A stretch of DNA of 56,667 nt from Clostridia bacterium. GTDB taxonomy: Bacteria > Bacillota > Clostridia > Oscillospirales > Acutalibacteraceae. Made by a program: the position numbers and the translations under genes. Under the pieces are notes generated by a model. The model did no database searches and was not told the DNA's origin. It saw nothing but the letters and a program-made list of their open reading frames with translations. Numbering within the stretch: the stretch's first letter is position 1; the number at the start of each line of letters is the position of its first letter. Shown here piece by piece: positions 21,664-29,061 of the stretch. Where the stretch lies: positions 1 to 56,667 of the forward strand of contig JAFSBZ010000040.1 in the NCBI GenBank assembly GCA_017437005.1, written 5' to 3'.

Positions 21664-21707
21664 CTCCTAAGACTTAGATGTGCGTTCGATTCGCGCTACG
21701 GGTGCCA
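21664..21707 (+). repeat. tRNA-Arg 3'-half copy (right boundary)
   Basis: Exact 44-bp copy of the tRNA-Arg(CCU) 3' half; distal end of the tandem islets. Confidence 0.92.
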
Positions 21708-21747
21708 AAAATGCCGTAAGGAAAAATATTCCTTACGGCATTTTTTT
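21708..21747 (+). terminator. presumed ancestral tRNA-Arg terminator
   Basis: AAATGCCGTAAGGAA/TTCCTTACGGCATTT stem with T7, unlike the terminators carried by islets A and B. It is probably the terminator of the unoccupied tRNA locus. Confidence 0.7.
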
Positions 21748-21779
21748 AAACCCATATAAAAACCTCACACGATTTACGG

Positions 21780-23051
21780 TCAGATTTTTGTTATTACTAT
21801 TGGATGGCGAGGATTGTTACACACAGTATTGTCATACAACTTAACGTTTTCACATTTGATTTCGACCACGGGATACATTATTTCATCCGTTTTATCCGTT
21901 GCCTCAAAGCGCAGCCTTGAGGCACCAAAATCAATATTTTTTAGCGTTACGTTTTCGGTTGGATAATTTGAATGAAGTAGCGTGTCAACACGATTTTCGA
22001 CCGTTACATTTTGAAGCGTTATATTGCTGTGTGGCACAGGTACACATCCCGGATAATGACTGCGGGCGTAGGTGTCGTAATTAAGGCTTATCGAAACGCC
22101 AATGCTTCGCCTTTTTTGCAGACGACAATCTTTTATAATAATATTTCGGCATCCGCAATCAAGCTCCTCGCTATCGCGCACTGCTACCCAGCTTATTCCG
22201 TCGTATTCCGCTACACCGCTACTGTGACAAGGCGCGGTATTTGACGTATAAAGCTTACCGTCTTGTGGATTCATAACCACGCGATAGGTATGCCCGTTTG
22301 CCGCAACCGTATCGGAATGTTGCACGCGCATACCCTTATACCATTTGCACCAAGCACCGCCAAGTATACGGCAAAAATATCCCACCGTAGAGTCGGCATC
22401 AAGGTCACAGCAATTTTCTATAACACCGTTTTCAATCCAACCAACGTGTGTATTAGATGTGGAATAATCAAATGCGTTAAGCGCAATCGGGTCGTCAAAG
22501 GTGCAAAATTTACTGTCCTTTATTACAAAACCGTCACCCCAGCCAAGATGCACGCCGTCCTTGTTGCCTATAATGCACAGGTTTTCAAGATAAATATTTT
22601 TAAATGCAGATATTTGAATAGCGTAGTCTTTAACACCCAATCCCGTGCATTCAAAATCAATGATTTTGAGGTTTTCTACGTATATAAAACCAATTTGAGC
22701 ACGAAGCCCTACAATGCGGCTGTTTACACCAAAATCGTCGCTTTCAACACCGTTACAATCGATATGTAATCCGTTGATGGTTATATTTTTATTGCGCTGG
22801 CCCGTAAAGGCGCCCTTGTTGATAAACGCGTTTCCGTTTTTACCACTTTCGCTTTTATTTCTGCAAAGCAGAACACCCTGTGCAAAGTTAATGGTGGTAT
22901 CGTCGCCTATTGTGATTTGCTCACAAAGGTTATAAACGCCCGGCATATCTACGTTTATTACGCCGCCCATATTTACCGCCCTTTGCAGCGCTGCCGAATT
23001 TTCTTTTGCCGAAGCAGATGGTAAAAATCCATACTCATTGGCATTTATCAT
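21780..23051 (-). CDS. right-handed beta-helix protein (pectate-lyase-like), no signal peptide
   Basis: 423 aa. The N-terminal GFLPSASAKENSAALQRAV matches the pectate-lyase-3/GH28-like opening (D/N-x-T-x-A-I/L-Q-A-A). Repeated coils follow (KNITINGLHIDCNG, ENLKIIDFECTGLGV, KNIYLENLCIIGNKDGVHLGWG). The Asp/His-rich GNKDGVHLGWGDG turn and FDDPIALN suggest an active site of polysaccharide hydrolase type. No secretion signal, so the substrate would be an imported oligosaccharide. AAGGAGG fixes ATG 23051; the 23093 start is rejected. Divergent from a second beta-helix gene. Confidence 0.8.
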   Translation of the reverse strand: MINANEYGFLPSASAKENSAALQRAVNMGGVINVDMPGVYNLCEQITIGDDTTINFAQGVLLCRNKSESGKNGNAFINKGAFTGQRNKNITINGLHIDCNGVESDDFGVNSRIVGLRAQIGFIYVENLKIIDFECTGLGVKDYAIQISAFKNIYLENLCIIGNKDGVHLGWGDGFVIKDSKFCTFDDPIALNAFDYSTSNTHVGWIENGVIENCCDLDADSTVGYFCRILGGAWCKWYKGMRVQHSDTVAANGHTYRVVMNPQDGKLYTSNTAPCHSSGVAEYDGISWVAVRDSEELDCGCRNIIIKDCRLQKRRSIGVSISLNYDTYARSHYPGCVPVPHSNITLQNVTVENRVDTLLHSNYPTENVTLKNIDFGASRLRFEATDKTDEIMYPVVEIKCENVKLYDNTVCNNPRHPIVITKI

Positions 23052-23127
23052 TTTGTCACCCTCCTTAAAAGGTAAATAAAACAGTCGAGGCAAAAGCCCC
23101 TATACACTTTTTTCAGCTTACGAACGA

Positions 23128-23200
23128 ATTATATCATTTTTAAATTAAAATGCAAGTTTTTTTAAAAAATATTGACCTTTGTTAGCAAAACAATTAAAAT
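23128..23200. promoter_or_regulatory. divergent promoters of the two beta-helix genes
   Basis: Minus: TTGCAT (23155-23150), 16-bp spacer, TATAAT (23133-23128). Plus: TTGACC (23172), 17-bp spacer, TAAAAT (23195). The shared 40-bp core would allow joint control. Confidence 0.7.
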
Positions 23201-23232
23201 TTAGATATAAATTCTTATTAAGGAGATTTTAT

Positions 23233-24447
23233 ATGGGCGTTACGTATTATATAGATAATATCACGGGCTCCGCCCACAATAACGGACTTAGTCCCGAAAC
23301 GGCTGCAAAAAGCTACAAAAACTTACCTATTTGCGCAGGCGATACGGTTCTGTTCCGTAGAGGTTGTGTTTTTTATGAAACGCTTGATACAGTTAGCGGC
23401 AGTCCCGACGGCGACACGATATATTCTGCCTATGGCGAAGGCGCGTCGCCCGAATTCTCACACGCATTATTGCTCGACAATCCTCAAGATTGGCGTGAGT
23501 TTGCGCCTAACGTATGGCAGTTTAACGGTAGGATAAACGGCGAAGTAGGTTGCTTGTTTTCTGACTATGATAATATAGGCAGGCTTTGTTGGGAGTATAG
23601 CGATTTGCAAAATAACGGCGACTGGTATTTTAGCGAATATGCCACCGTTGTAAAAGGACTTAACGTATCCGAAAATGCCACTCTATATATCTATTGCGAA
23701 GACAATCCCACAAATATATACAAAAAGCTTAAAGCCTCACTATATTTTGGTGGAGGTATTGTCACCGCAAAACACTTCGTTACACTTAAAGGACTTAATT
23801 TTTCGTTTGGCGGTTGTCACGGCTTTGCAACGGTTGATGCCACCAACATAAAAATTATAGATTGCGGCTTCAAAAACATTGGCGGCGCCGTATGGAACAA
23901 AGAACGTAGAGTTCGTTTTGGCAACGCCATTGAGTTTTGGGAAGAAGCTGAAAACATTCTTGTAGAAGGCTGCTCTGTCGATAACGTTTACGACTCTTGC
24001 ATAACGCATCAAGGCGGCAAAAATTATAAAACGCCAAAAAATATCGTTATTAAAAACAATCGTTTTTCCAAATTTGGTATGGCCGCCTACGAGCTTCGCG
24101 ATAAAATAACCTATGATACGTATTTTATCGACAATGTGTGCGAAAATGCGGGTGTGGGGCTATGCGTTGACTATGACACGCCACCACGTCAATCGGAAAT
24201 TTACCCTCAGCCTATGGGACATCACCTGTTTATATGGCGAATAAATGCGCCCACACAGGATGCTTATTTTGAAATTTCGGGCAACACTTTTGGGTATGTA
24301 GCCTGTGGCTCGGCAATTTACTCTATAATAAATCAAGAAGCCTTTGACCAAATAATATTTAAAAACAATAATTTTATTTTTTCAAACGAGCAATCAATAT
24401 ACATAAACGATAGATACATATCATTGAAGGAATTTAACGAAAGGTGA
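23233..24447 (+). CDS. right-handed parallel beta-helix protein
   Basis: 404 aa. Opens YYIDNITGSAHNNGLSPETAAKS, the typical start of DUF1565/beta-helix glycan-acting proteins. Inverting coils follow: FVTLKGLNFSFGG, TNIKIIDCGFKNIGGA, ENILVEGCSVDNVYDSCITHQ, KNIVIKNNRFSKFG. No signal peptide. Enzymatic activity is not certain. AAGGAG precedes ATG 23233. Only 4 bases separate it from rhaM, so they form an operon. With the divergent beta-helix gene it suggests uptake and intracellular breakdown of a rhamnose- or fucose-containing glycan. Confidence 0.82.
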   Translation: MGVTYYIDNITGSAHNNGLSPETAAKSYKNLPICAGDTVLFRRGCVFYETLDTVSGSPDGDTIYSAYGEGASPEFSHALLLDNPQDWREFAPNVWQFNGRINGEVGCLFSDYDNIGRLCWEYSDLQNNGDWYFSEYATVVKGLNVSENATLYIYCEDNPTNIYKKLKASLYFGGGIVTAKHFVTLKGLNFSFGGCHGFATVDATNIKIIDCGFKNIGGAVWNKERRVRFGNAIEFWEEAENILVEGCSVDNVYDSCITHQGGKNYKTPKNIVIKNNRFSKFGMAAYELRDKITYDTYFIDNVCENAGVGLCVDYDTPPRQSEIYPQPMGHHLFIWRINAPTQDAYFEISGNTFGYVACGSAIYSIINQEAFDQIIFKNNNFIFSNEQSIYINDRYISLKEFNER

Positions 24448-24451
24448 TTTT

Positions 24452-24769
24452 ATGGAAAAATACGCATGGAAAGCAATTATTTTAGACGGCAAACGCGACG
24501 AATACATTAAAAGGCACAATGAAATTTGGCCTGAGCTTGTTAAAGTTTTAAAGGATGCAGGTATATGCAACTACTCTATATGGAACGTGGGCAATGAGCT
24601 GTTCGGATATTACGAGTGTGAAAAAGGCGTTGCCTATGCTGCTGAGGTGCAATCAAAAAGCACGGTAGTAGATAAATGGAATGAATATATGAAGGACGTT
24701 ATGATTATGGAAATGGATGAAAAAACCGGTGCGCAGCCCCTTATGGAGCAGGTTTTTTATCTTAAGTAA
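24452..24769 (+). CDS. rhaM: L-rhamnose mutarotase
   Basis: 105 aa, normal RhaM length. Interconverts alpha and beta anomers of L-rhamnose; relatives act on L-fucose. Signature YIKRHNEIWPEL includes His22, the catalytic His position in characterised RhaM, and the C-terminal EKTGAQPLMEQVFYL is typical. Overlapping-operon spacing with the beta-helix gene. Given fucI 8 kb away, a role with L-fucose is an alternative. Confidence 0.9.
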   Translation: MEKYAWKAIILDGKRDEYIKRHNEIWPELVKVLKDAGICNYSIWNVGNELFGYYECEKGVAYAAEVQSKSTVVDKWNEYMKDVMIMEMDEKTGAQPLMEQVFYLK

Positions 24770-24779
24770 AATATCGCAA

Positions 24780-24818
24780 AAAACAGGTCAAGTCATTAAG
24801 ACAAGACCTGTTTTTTTA
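24780..24818. terminator. terminator after rhaM
   Basis: AAACAGGTC...GACCTGTTT stem with T7; also serves the convergent ECF gene through its A run. Confidence 0.85.
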
Positions 24819-24825
24819 CTTTTAT

Positions 24826-25344
24826 TCACTTCACATATTTATCCGTTTGTTTTATGATTTTTGTCATTGGATATATAACCAAAGAACCTAACACAAGATT
24901 GCCTATACATTGGGTTAAATCAAATGGAAGCCCTGTTATAATCCACGCTATAGTCCCTTTAAAATCAAGCCCTGCTATAAGCGCCTGTGCCGGAGCATAC
25001 AACACACCAAATGACAAAAAGCCGTGTAATGCGCACACTGCTACATATAAAACGTTTTTTGTTTTTTCAGAAAGTCGTTTTGGTATAAGCATAATGCCCA
25101 CCCACAAAAGCGCCCATATGTATATCTTGGGTATCCACCAAAGCGATATCCCTTCAACAAAGCCTGACACTATCCAATATACAAAAATTGACAAAATTGC
25201 ATATCTACGATAAATAACCGTTGTAACTACTATAAATACGCCCACAAAATGAACATTGGGCAACCACTCCATAGCAAAGTCACCTACGCACATTAGCGCG
25301 GCAAGTAGTGACAGCAAGGCGATATCTTTAAGTTTAAGCTTCAT
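24826..25344 (-). CDS. ECF transporter S component, probably for a corrinoid
   Basis: 172 aa with about six hydrophobic helices (LLSLLAALMCVGDFAMEW at the N-terminus; IGNLVLGSLVIYP near the end), typical of an ECF substrate-binding (S) subunit. Its substrate is inferred from position: it follows a DUF4430 lipoprotein by one base and both lie behind a cobalamin riboswitch. The energising EcfA/EcfT subunits are not in the window and would be shared. It lacks an easily seen class signature such as that of BioY or ThiT. Confidence 0.82.
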   Translation of the reverse strand: MKLKLKDIALLSLLAALMCVGDFAMEWLPNVHFVGVFIVVTTVIYRRYAILSIFVYWIVSGFVEGISLWWIPKIYIWALLWVGIMLIPKRLSEKTKNVLYVAVCALHGFLSFGVLYAPAQALIAGLDFKGTIAWIITGLPFDLTQCIGNLVLGSLVIYPMTKIIKQTDKYVK

Positions 25345-25345
25345 T

Positions 25346-25771
25346 TTACTCCGCCTTAAAAGAATATGTTTCGCCGTCTACTATTTCGGTAGCATCAACA
25401 CCTGCTGTTGCATACTGGTCATTAACATAAAATGCCCAATACTTACCGTCTTTTTCAAAATCGAGGGTAATACCGTTTACGGTTTTTACATACAAGCCGT
25501 ACTGACCGTCTTCGCCTGCGATAAGTCCTTCGTCTAAAAGGGCATCACCAACGATTGCTTTGTCGGTGCTGATTTCAAAGCTTGTTTCTTCGCCTGCAGT
25601 ATCAACCACAACAAAGGTAAAGCTTTTTTCTGTCTTTGGTGTTTCGGTAATGCCCGATGATACGGGGTTAGATGAGGTGTTATCGTTACATCCAGCAAAA
25701 AGTGCCATAGCCGCAATAAGCACAATGCAAAGAAGTAGCGACAACAATTTAGTAAATTGTGTCTTTTTCAT
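25346..25771 (-). CDS. DUF4430 lipoprotein, corrinoid-binding candidate
   Basis: 141 aa. Lipoprotein signal MKKTQFTKLL...LFAGC with Cys near residue 24, a Ser/Thr linker, then one DUF4430 domain (about 45-141; KYWAFYVNDQYATAGVD). DUF4430 resembles the C-terminal domain of intrinsic factor/transcobalamin, so an extracellular B12-binding role is plausible. AGGAG is 10 bases before ATG 25771; a closer upstream ATG is too near the ribosome-binding site. First gene behind the cobalamin riboswitch. Confidence 0.88.
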   Translation of the reverse strand: MKKTQFTKLLSLLLCIVLIAAMALFAGCNDNTSSNPVSSGITETPKTEKSFTFVVVDTAGEETSFEISTDKAIVGDALLDEGLIAGEDGQYGLYVKTVNGITLDFEKDGKYWAFYVNDQYATAGVDATEIVDGETYSFKAE

Positions 25772-25844
25772 AATTTGCATTCTCCTAAAATATATTTTGT
25801 TTTTTTCCTTTTTGGTTGGCTCTCGCAACAAATTTAAAAGGCAG

Positions 25845-26008
25845 TTGTTCAAAAAATATTCCGACTGTGGCGCTTTGCCTTTCGCCTTCTCAAGACCAGT
25901 CTCAATGGCGTGTCCTCTTGTTGCGGCAAGAGTAGAAAAGCAACTATATACGCGCCTTACGGCGACGGGCTCGTACAGGATTTTCACCTGTTTCCTTCTT
26001 GAACAAAA
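25845..26008 (-). promoter_or_regulatory. cobalamin riboswitch
   Basis: On the minus strand, in order: GGAAACAGGTGAAAATCCTG, TACGAGCCCGTCGCC, GAGACTGG, and the B12 box GCGCCACAGTCGG (25873-25861). This is the conserved order of AdoCbl-type aptamers. Controls the DUF4430 and ECF S genes; in the usual mode cobalamin lowers expression. The exact expression platform (25790-25850) is not clear. Confidence 0.92.
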
Positions 26009-26010
26009 TT

Positions 26011-26039
26011 ATTATAAATTGACTTGATTAAAATGTCAA
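26011..26039 (-). promoter_or_regulatory. promoter of the cobalamin-riboswitch operon
   Basis: Minus strand TTGACA, 17-bp spacer, TATAAT; the transcript would start at the first aptamer bases. Confidence 0.85.
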
Positions 26040-26096
26040 TTCATAGTTACAATCATTTTAACAAAATAGCATTTTTGTGCATTTTTTTAAAAGATA

Positions 26097-26125
26097 TTGA
26101 CATTTTATTTGTTTGGTGCTAAAAT
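26097..26125 (+). promoter_or_regulatory. promoter of the PocR/AraC regulator
   Basis: TTGACA, 17-bp spacer, TAAAAT. The predicted start falls at the ATG (26133), so the mRNA is probably leaderless. Confidence 0.8.
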
Positions 26126-26132
26126 ATAATGC

Positions 26133-26963
26133 ATGGAAACTTATATTTTTGATAAACGAAAAATTGAGGCGCTGATTTCTGATTTTTACATAAGCACGGG
26201 CATACCGATAACACTTTACGATATAAATCAAATTGCTATTGCAAGCTCGGGTAAGCACATTGACTATTGTAAGCTTATAAGAAACAACGCCAAACAAAGA
26301 AAGCTTTGTAGACTTTACGATCTACAGCACATTGAACAAGCAAAAGAAACTCGTGATTCGGTGTACTATACTTGTCATGCAGGAAACAAAGAGGTTATAA
26401 CCCCTATTTTTTACGAGGATACTATAATCGCTTATCTTCAGATAGGTCAATTCCGTACGTGTAGTCCAACCTATGAAGATGCCTTAATACTTCTTGACCT
26501 GGGGTGTACAAACTTTAAAAGAATAAACACCGCTTTAAGCGAAATACCCCTTGTTCCAAATCAAAAGCTCACCTCACTACAAAATTTGTTAAAGGTAATT
26601 ATTAAATCCTTCTGGGAAGACGGTCTTATCACGCGCAAACGTAGTATGCTTTCGGTAAAAATAGAACAATATATACTTGAAAATATAAACCAAAAAATTT
26701 ATATTGACGAGCTTTGCAATCGTTTTAATATTTCGCGTAACTCACTATATGAATTATTTTACAATGAGTTTGGGGTAGCCATAAACGAATTTATAATTAC
26801 AAAGCGTATCGAATTAGCAAAGGAGCATCTGCAAAAAAGCAATAAAAGCGTATCAGAAATATCAAGCTTATGTGGTTTTACCGATTACAATTACTTTATA
26901 CGCATATTCAAAGCAAAATGTAACGTCACCCCGCTTAAATATCGCAAAATGTTTGATAAATAA
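26133..26963 (+). CDS. AraC-family regulator with PocR sensor domain
   Basis: 276 aa. N-terminal PocR ligand-binding domain (about 10-165; cysteines in DYCKLIR, RKLCRLYD and YYTCHAGN, YLQIGQFRT) and a C-terminal AraC double helix-turn-helix (about 180-275; YIDELCNRFNISRNSLYELF, VSEISSLCGFTDYNYFIRIFK). PocR-type domains bind small hydrocarbon derivatives. It is divergent from the cobalamin-controlled transport genes, which may be its targets. No ribosome-binding site; apparently leaderless. Confidence 0.9.
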   Translation: METYIFDKRKIEALISDFYISTGIPITLYDINQIAIASSGKHIDYCKLIRNNAKQRKLCRLYDLQHIEQAKETRDSVYYTCHAGNKEVITPIFYEDTIIAYLQIGQFRTCSPTYEDALILLDLGCTNFKRINTALSEIPLVPNQKLTSLQNLLKVIIKSFWEDGLITRKRSMLSVKIEQYILENINQKIYIDELCNRFNISRNSLYELFYNEFGVAINEFIITKRIELAKEHLQKSNKSVSEISSLCGFTDYNYFIRIFKAKCNVTPLKYRKMFDK

Positions 26964-27099
26964 ACCTTGTCTTAAGCGTGTTTTTTGTTAACGCAATATA
27001 TTAATCGCATCTTAATAAAACTTTTAATTGTTTTTAGTTTACTTTTAAATATTTGTGTGTTAAAATGTGGCAAAGGATGAATTAAAACATAGGTGCGGT

Positions 27100-27480
27100 A
27101 TGAAAGAAAGTTTAAAGCAAAAAATTAAATACTGGATAAAAACGATTGTTCAGTTTATTTTAAATCCTCGGCTTTTGCTATGCTTTGGTTTAGCGTGGAT
27201 AATAACAAACGGCTGGGCATATATTACCACGTTTATTGCCGTGCGGCTTGGTATTGAATGGCTTGCCGCGGTGGCAGGCGGCTATCTTGCAGCATTGTGG
27301 ATACCCTTTACCCCCGAAAAAATTATTACCGTAATCATCGCTATATTTTTGCTAAAATTGCTTTTTCCGCACGATAAAAAAACTCTTGAAAAATTACATA
27401 ATATGAAAGAAAAGGCAAAGGCGGAAATTAAAAATTTAAAAATTAAACGCAAAAACAAAAAGGACCTTCGGAACGAATAG
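27100..27480 (+). CDS. small membrane protein of unknown function
   Basis: 126 aa. Basic N-terminus, two hydrophobic segments (about 22-42 and 48-90: FGLAWIITNGWAYITTFIAV, AGGYLAALWIP, IITVIIAIFLLKLLF), then a Lys/Glu-rich cytosolic coiled tail. No family recognised. AGGTG 4 bases before ATG 27100 and a promoter (TTTACT-17-TAAAAT) near 27038-27066 favour this start over GTG 27067. Its terminator overlaps the stop codon. Confidence 0.65.
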   Translation: MKESLKQKIKYWIKTIVQFILNPRLLLCFGLAWIITNGWAYITTFIAVRLGIEWLAAVAGGYLAALWIPFTPEKIITVIIAIFLLKLLFPHDKKTLEKLHNMKEKAKAEIKNLKIKRKNKKDLRNE

Positions 27481-27493
27481 TTCCGAAGGTCTT
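27461..27493. terminator. bidirectional terminator overlapping a stop codon
   Basis: AGGACCTTCGGAAC/GTTCCGAAGGTCTT stem between the convergent small membrane protein and the decarboxylase gamma gene. Confidence 0.85.
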
Positions 27494-27498
27494 AACTT

Positions 27499-27660
27499 TT
27501 ATTTCTTTTTACTAAATATTTTATTAAGCACAACTGTGATAATAATAATTACACCTATAACAATAAATATAGCAATCATACCCGAAAGCATATATTTAAG
27601 ATTATCAACAAAAGCCATTGGATTAAAGGTGCTGAATATGCTAAGCAAGTTATTAAACAT
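27499..27660 (-). CDS. small Na+-pump decarboxylase gamma-type subunit
   Basis: 53 aa. One membrane helix (MIAIFIVIGVIIIITVVLNKI) followed by FSKKK, the layout of OadG-like small subunits that hold the decarboxylase complex together. GGGAGG is well placed before the ATG at 27660. It lies 17 bases downstream of the beta-subunit gene and is read in the same direction. Confidence 0.75.
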   Translation of the reverse strand: MFNNLLSIFSTFNPMAFVDNLKYMLSGMIAIFIVIGVIIIITVVLNKIFSKKK

Positions 27661-27677
27661 AATACATTACCTCCCTA

Positions 27678-28859
27678 TTACATAAAGAAGCTAAGGATAA
27701 GACCGCCCGCTATAACCGAAGCAATCTGACCCGAAACGTTAACGCCGATAGACTGCATAAGCAAGAAGTTTTGTGGGTCTTCCTTAAGTCCCATTTTATG
27801 AACAACACGACCTGACATTGGGAATGCCGAAATACCCGCCGCGCCGATCATTGGGTTGATTTTTTTGTCTTTTGGCAAGAAAAGGTTGATAAGCTTTGCA
27901 AACATAACACCGCCTGCGGTATCGAAAATGAAGGCAAAAAGTCCAAGACCTAAAATAAGTAAGGTGTTGAAGTTAAGGAATTTAGAAGCTTCCATCTGGC
28001 AAGCAATCGTAATACCAAGGAATATGGTAATAAGGTTTGCAAGCACCTTTTGAGCTGTCTCTGAAAGTGAATTAAGCACACCACATTCACGAATAAGGTT
28101 ACCAAACATAAGGAAACCGATAAGTGAAACTGATTCAGGCGCTACAACACCTGCAACTACTGTAATAACTATTGGGAACAAAATTTTTGTAAGGCGTGAA
28201 ACCTCTTTTGCCTGATAAGGCATTCTGATAAGACGTTCTTTTTTTGTTGTAAGAAGCTTGATAACTGGTGGCTGAATAATAGGAACCAACGCCATATATG
28301 AATATGCCGCAACCATTATTGCGCCTGTAATATCACTATCTGCGCCCAAAAGCTTGTTAGCAACAACAATCGCTGTAGGACCGTCTGCCGCACCGATAAT
28401 ACCGATAGATGCAGCTTCGGGTGTGGTGAAGAACATTGATGCCAAGCAGAAGGTAAAGAATATACCAAACTGCGCTGCCGCACCAAAAATCATAAGCTTA
28501 GGATTGGTAAGAAGCGGACCAAAGTCAATCATCGCGCCTATACCGATAAACAAAATAAGCGGGAACAATTCGTTAGCTATACCCGCATTAAAAAGCGTGG
28601 TTAATGCGCCTTCGGCTATAACCTCGCCCGTCTCATTAAAGCGTGTTATAGCACCAGAAGAGGGGATATTAACCAAAATTGTACCAAAGCCCATCGGCAA
28701 CAATAGTGTGGGTTCCATATCGTGACGGATGGCAAGATAAATAAGTATGCCGCCGATTGCCCACATCACAAGATACTTCCAACCGCCTGCAGCGGCAAAT
28801 GCCGAAAGATTTTCAACAAGGAAGCTTAATTCGCTAAGTGTGTCCATTAAAAAATCCAT
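27678..28859 (-). CDS. Na+-translocating decarboxylase, beta subunit
   Basis: 393 aa, about ten membrane helices. OadB/GcdB/MmdB family: the membrane part that couples decarboxylation of oxaloacetate, methylmalonyl-CoA or glutaconyl-CoA to Na+ export. Motifs: SIGIIGAADGPTAIVVANKL and the paired GAAGISAFPMSGRVV near the C-terminus. No alpha or biotin-carrier gene is present, so the substrate stays open. AAAGGA before ATG 28859 rejects the longer frame, which would read through the riboswitch-like leader. Confidence 0.92.
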   Translation of the reverse strand: MDFLMDTLSELSFLVENLSAFAAAGGWKYLVMWAIGGILIYLAIRHDMEPTLLLPMGFGTILVNIPSSGAITRFNETGEVIAEGALTTLFNAGIANELFPLILFIGIGAMIDFGPLLTNPKLMIFGAAAQFGIFFTFCLASMFFTTPEAASIGIIGAADGPTAIVVANKLLGADSDITGAIMVAAYSYMALVPIIQPPVIKLLTTKKERLIRMPYQAKEVSRLTKILFPIVITVVAGVVAPESVSLIGFLMFGNLIRECGVLNSLSETAQKVLANLITIFLGITIACQMEASKFLNFNTLLILGLGLFAFIFDTAGGVMFAKLINLFLPKDKKINPMIGAAGISAFPMSGRVVHKMGLKEDPQNFLLMQSIGVNVSGQIASVIAGGLILSFFM

Positions 28860-28886
28860 TTTTTCATATCCTTTCATTATTTTGGG

Positions 28887-29018
28887 AATAAAAAAGACTT
28901 TTACTGCATAAAAGCAGTAAAAGTCTCGTTTCAAAACACAAGTGTCTTGGGTGCAATCCGGAATTTCTTCGTGATGACGAACTGCGCCGCGGAAAAACCG
29001 CATACTACTCCCTTTCAC
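28887..29018 (-). promoter_or_regulatory. metal-ion-riboswitch-like leader with terminator
   Basis: Minus strand: AGTGAAAG-GGAGTAG, hairpin GCGG-TTTTT-CCGC, TTCGTCATCACGAA, and GAAACGAGA-CTTTTACT. The 5' AGTGAAAG pairs with 3' CTTTTACT (P1). The same CTTTTACT is needed for the terminator stem (GACTTTTACTGC/GCAGTAAAAGTC, 28926-28895), so P1 and terminator exclude each other. The layout resembles yybP-ykoY (Mn2+); a Na+-sensing class would suit the gene better. Class assignment is open. Confidence 0.65.
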
Positions 29019-29026
29019 TAATATCT

Positions 29027-29054
29027 ATTTTATGTAAAAGTTCCAAAAAGTCAA
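29027..29054 (-). promoter_or_regulatory. promoter of the decarboxylase leader
   Basis: Minus strand TTGACT, 16-bp spacer, TAAAAT, just upstream of the structured leader. Confidence 0.75.
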
Positions 29055-29061
29055 GAAAAAA

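Larger units (their letters stand above)
17186..21707 (+). mobile_element. two tandem islets integrated at tRNA-Arg(CCU)
   Basis: Islet A spans about 17261-20391 and islet B about 20436-21663. Each starts with a tRNA 3' half, a tRNA terminator and a hairpin array, and ends at a new tRNA 3'-half repeat. The presumed original terminator of the tRNA now lies at 21708-21747. No integrase, excisionase, relaxase or phage gene is visible, so the islets look like non-autonomous satellites or remnants. Cargo: four-helix-bundle protein, structured RNA, 55-aa protein and ANL ligase in A; MNT/HEPN in B. Confidence 0.8.

Noticed and set aside
17186-21707. Prophage or ICE
   Set aside because: Apart from tRNA 3' repeats there are no structural, replication, relaxase or integrase genes; the blocks are too short.
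25772-25987. N-terminal extension of the DUF4430 lipoprotein
   Set aside because: It translates the cobalamin riboswitch; the lipoprotein signal begins at 25771.
28860-29018. N-terminal extension of the decarboxylase beta subunit
   Set aside because: The frame reads through the riboswitch-like leader and terminator; ATG 28859 has a good ribosome-binding site and a normal family N-terminus.
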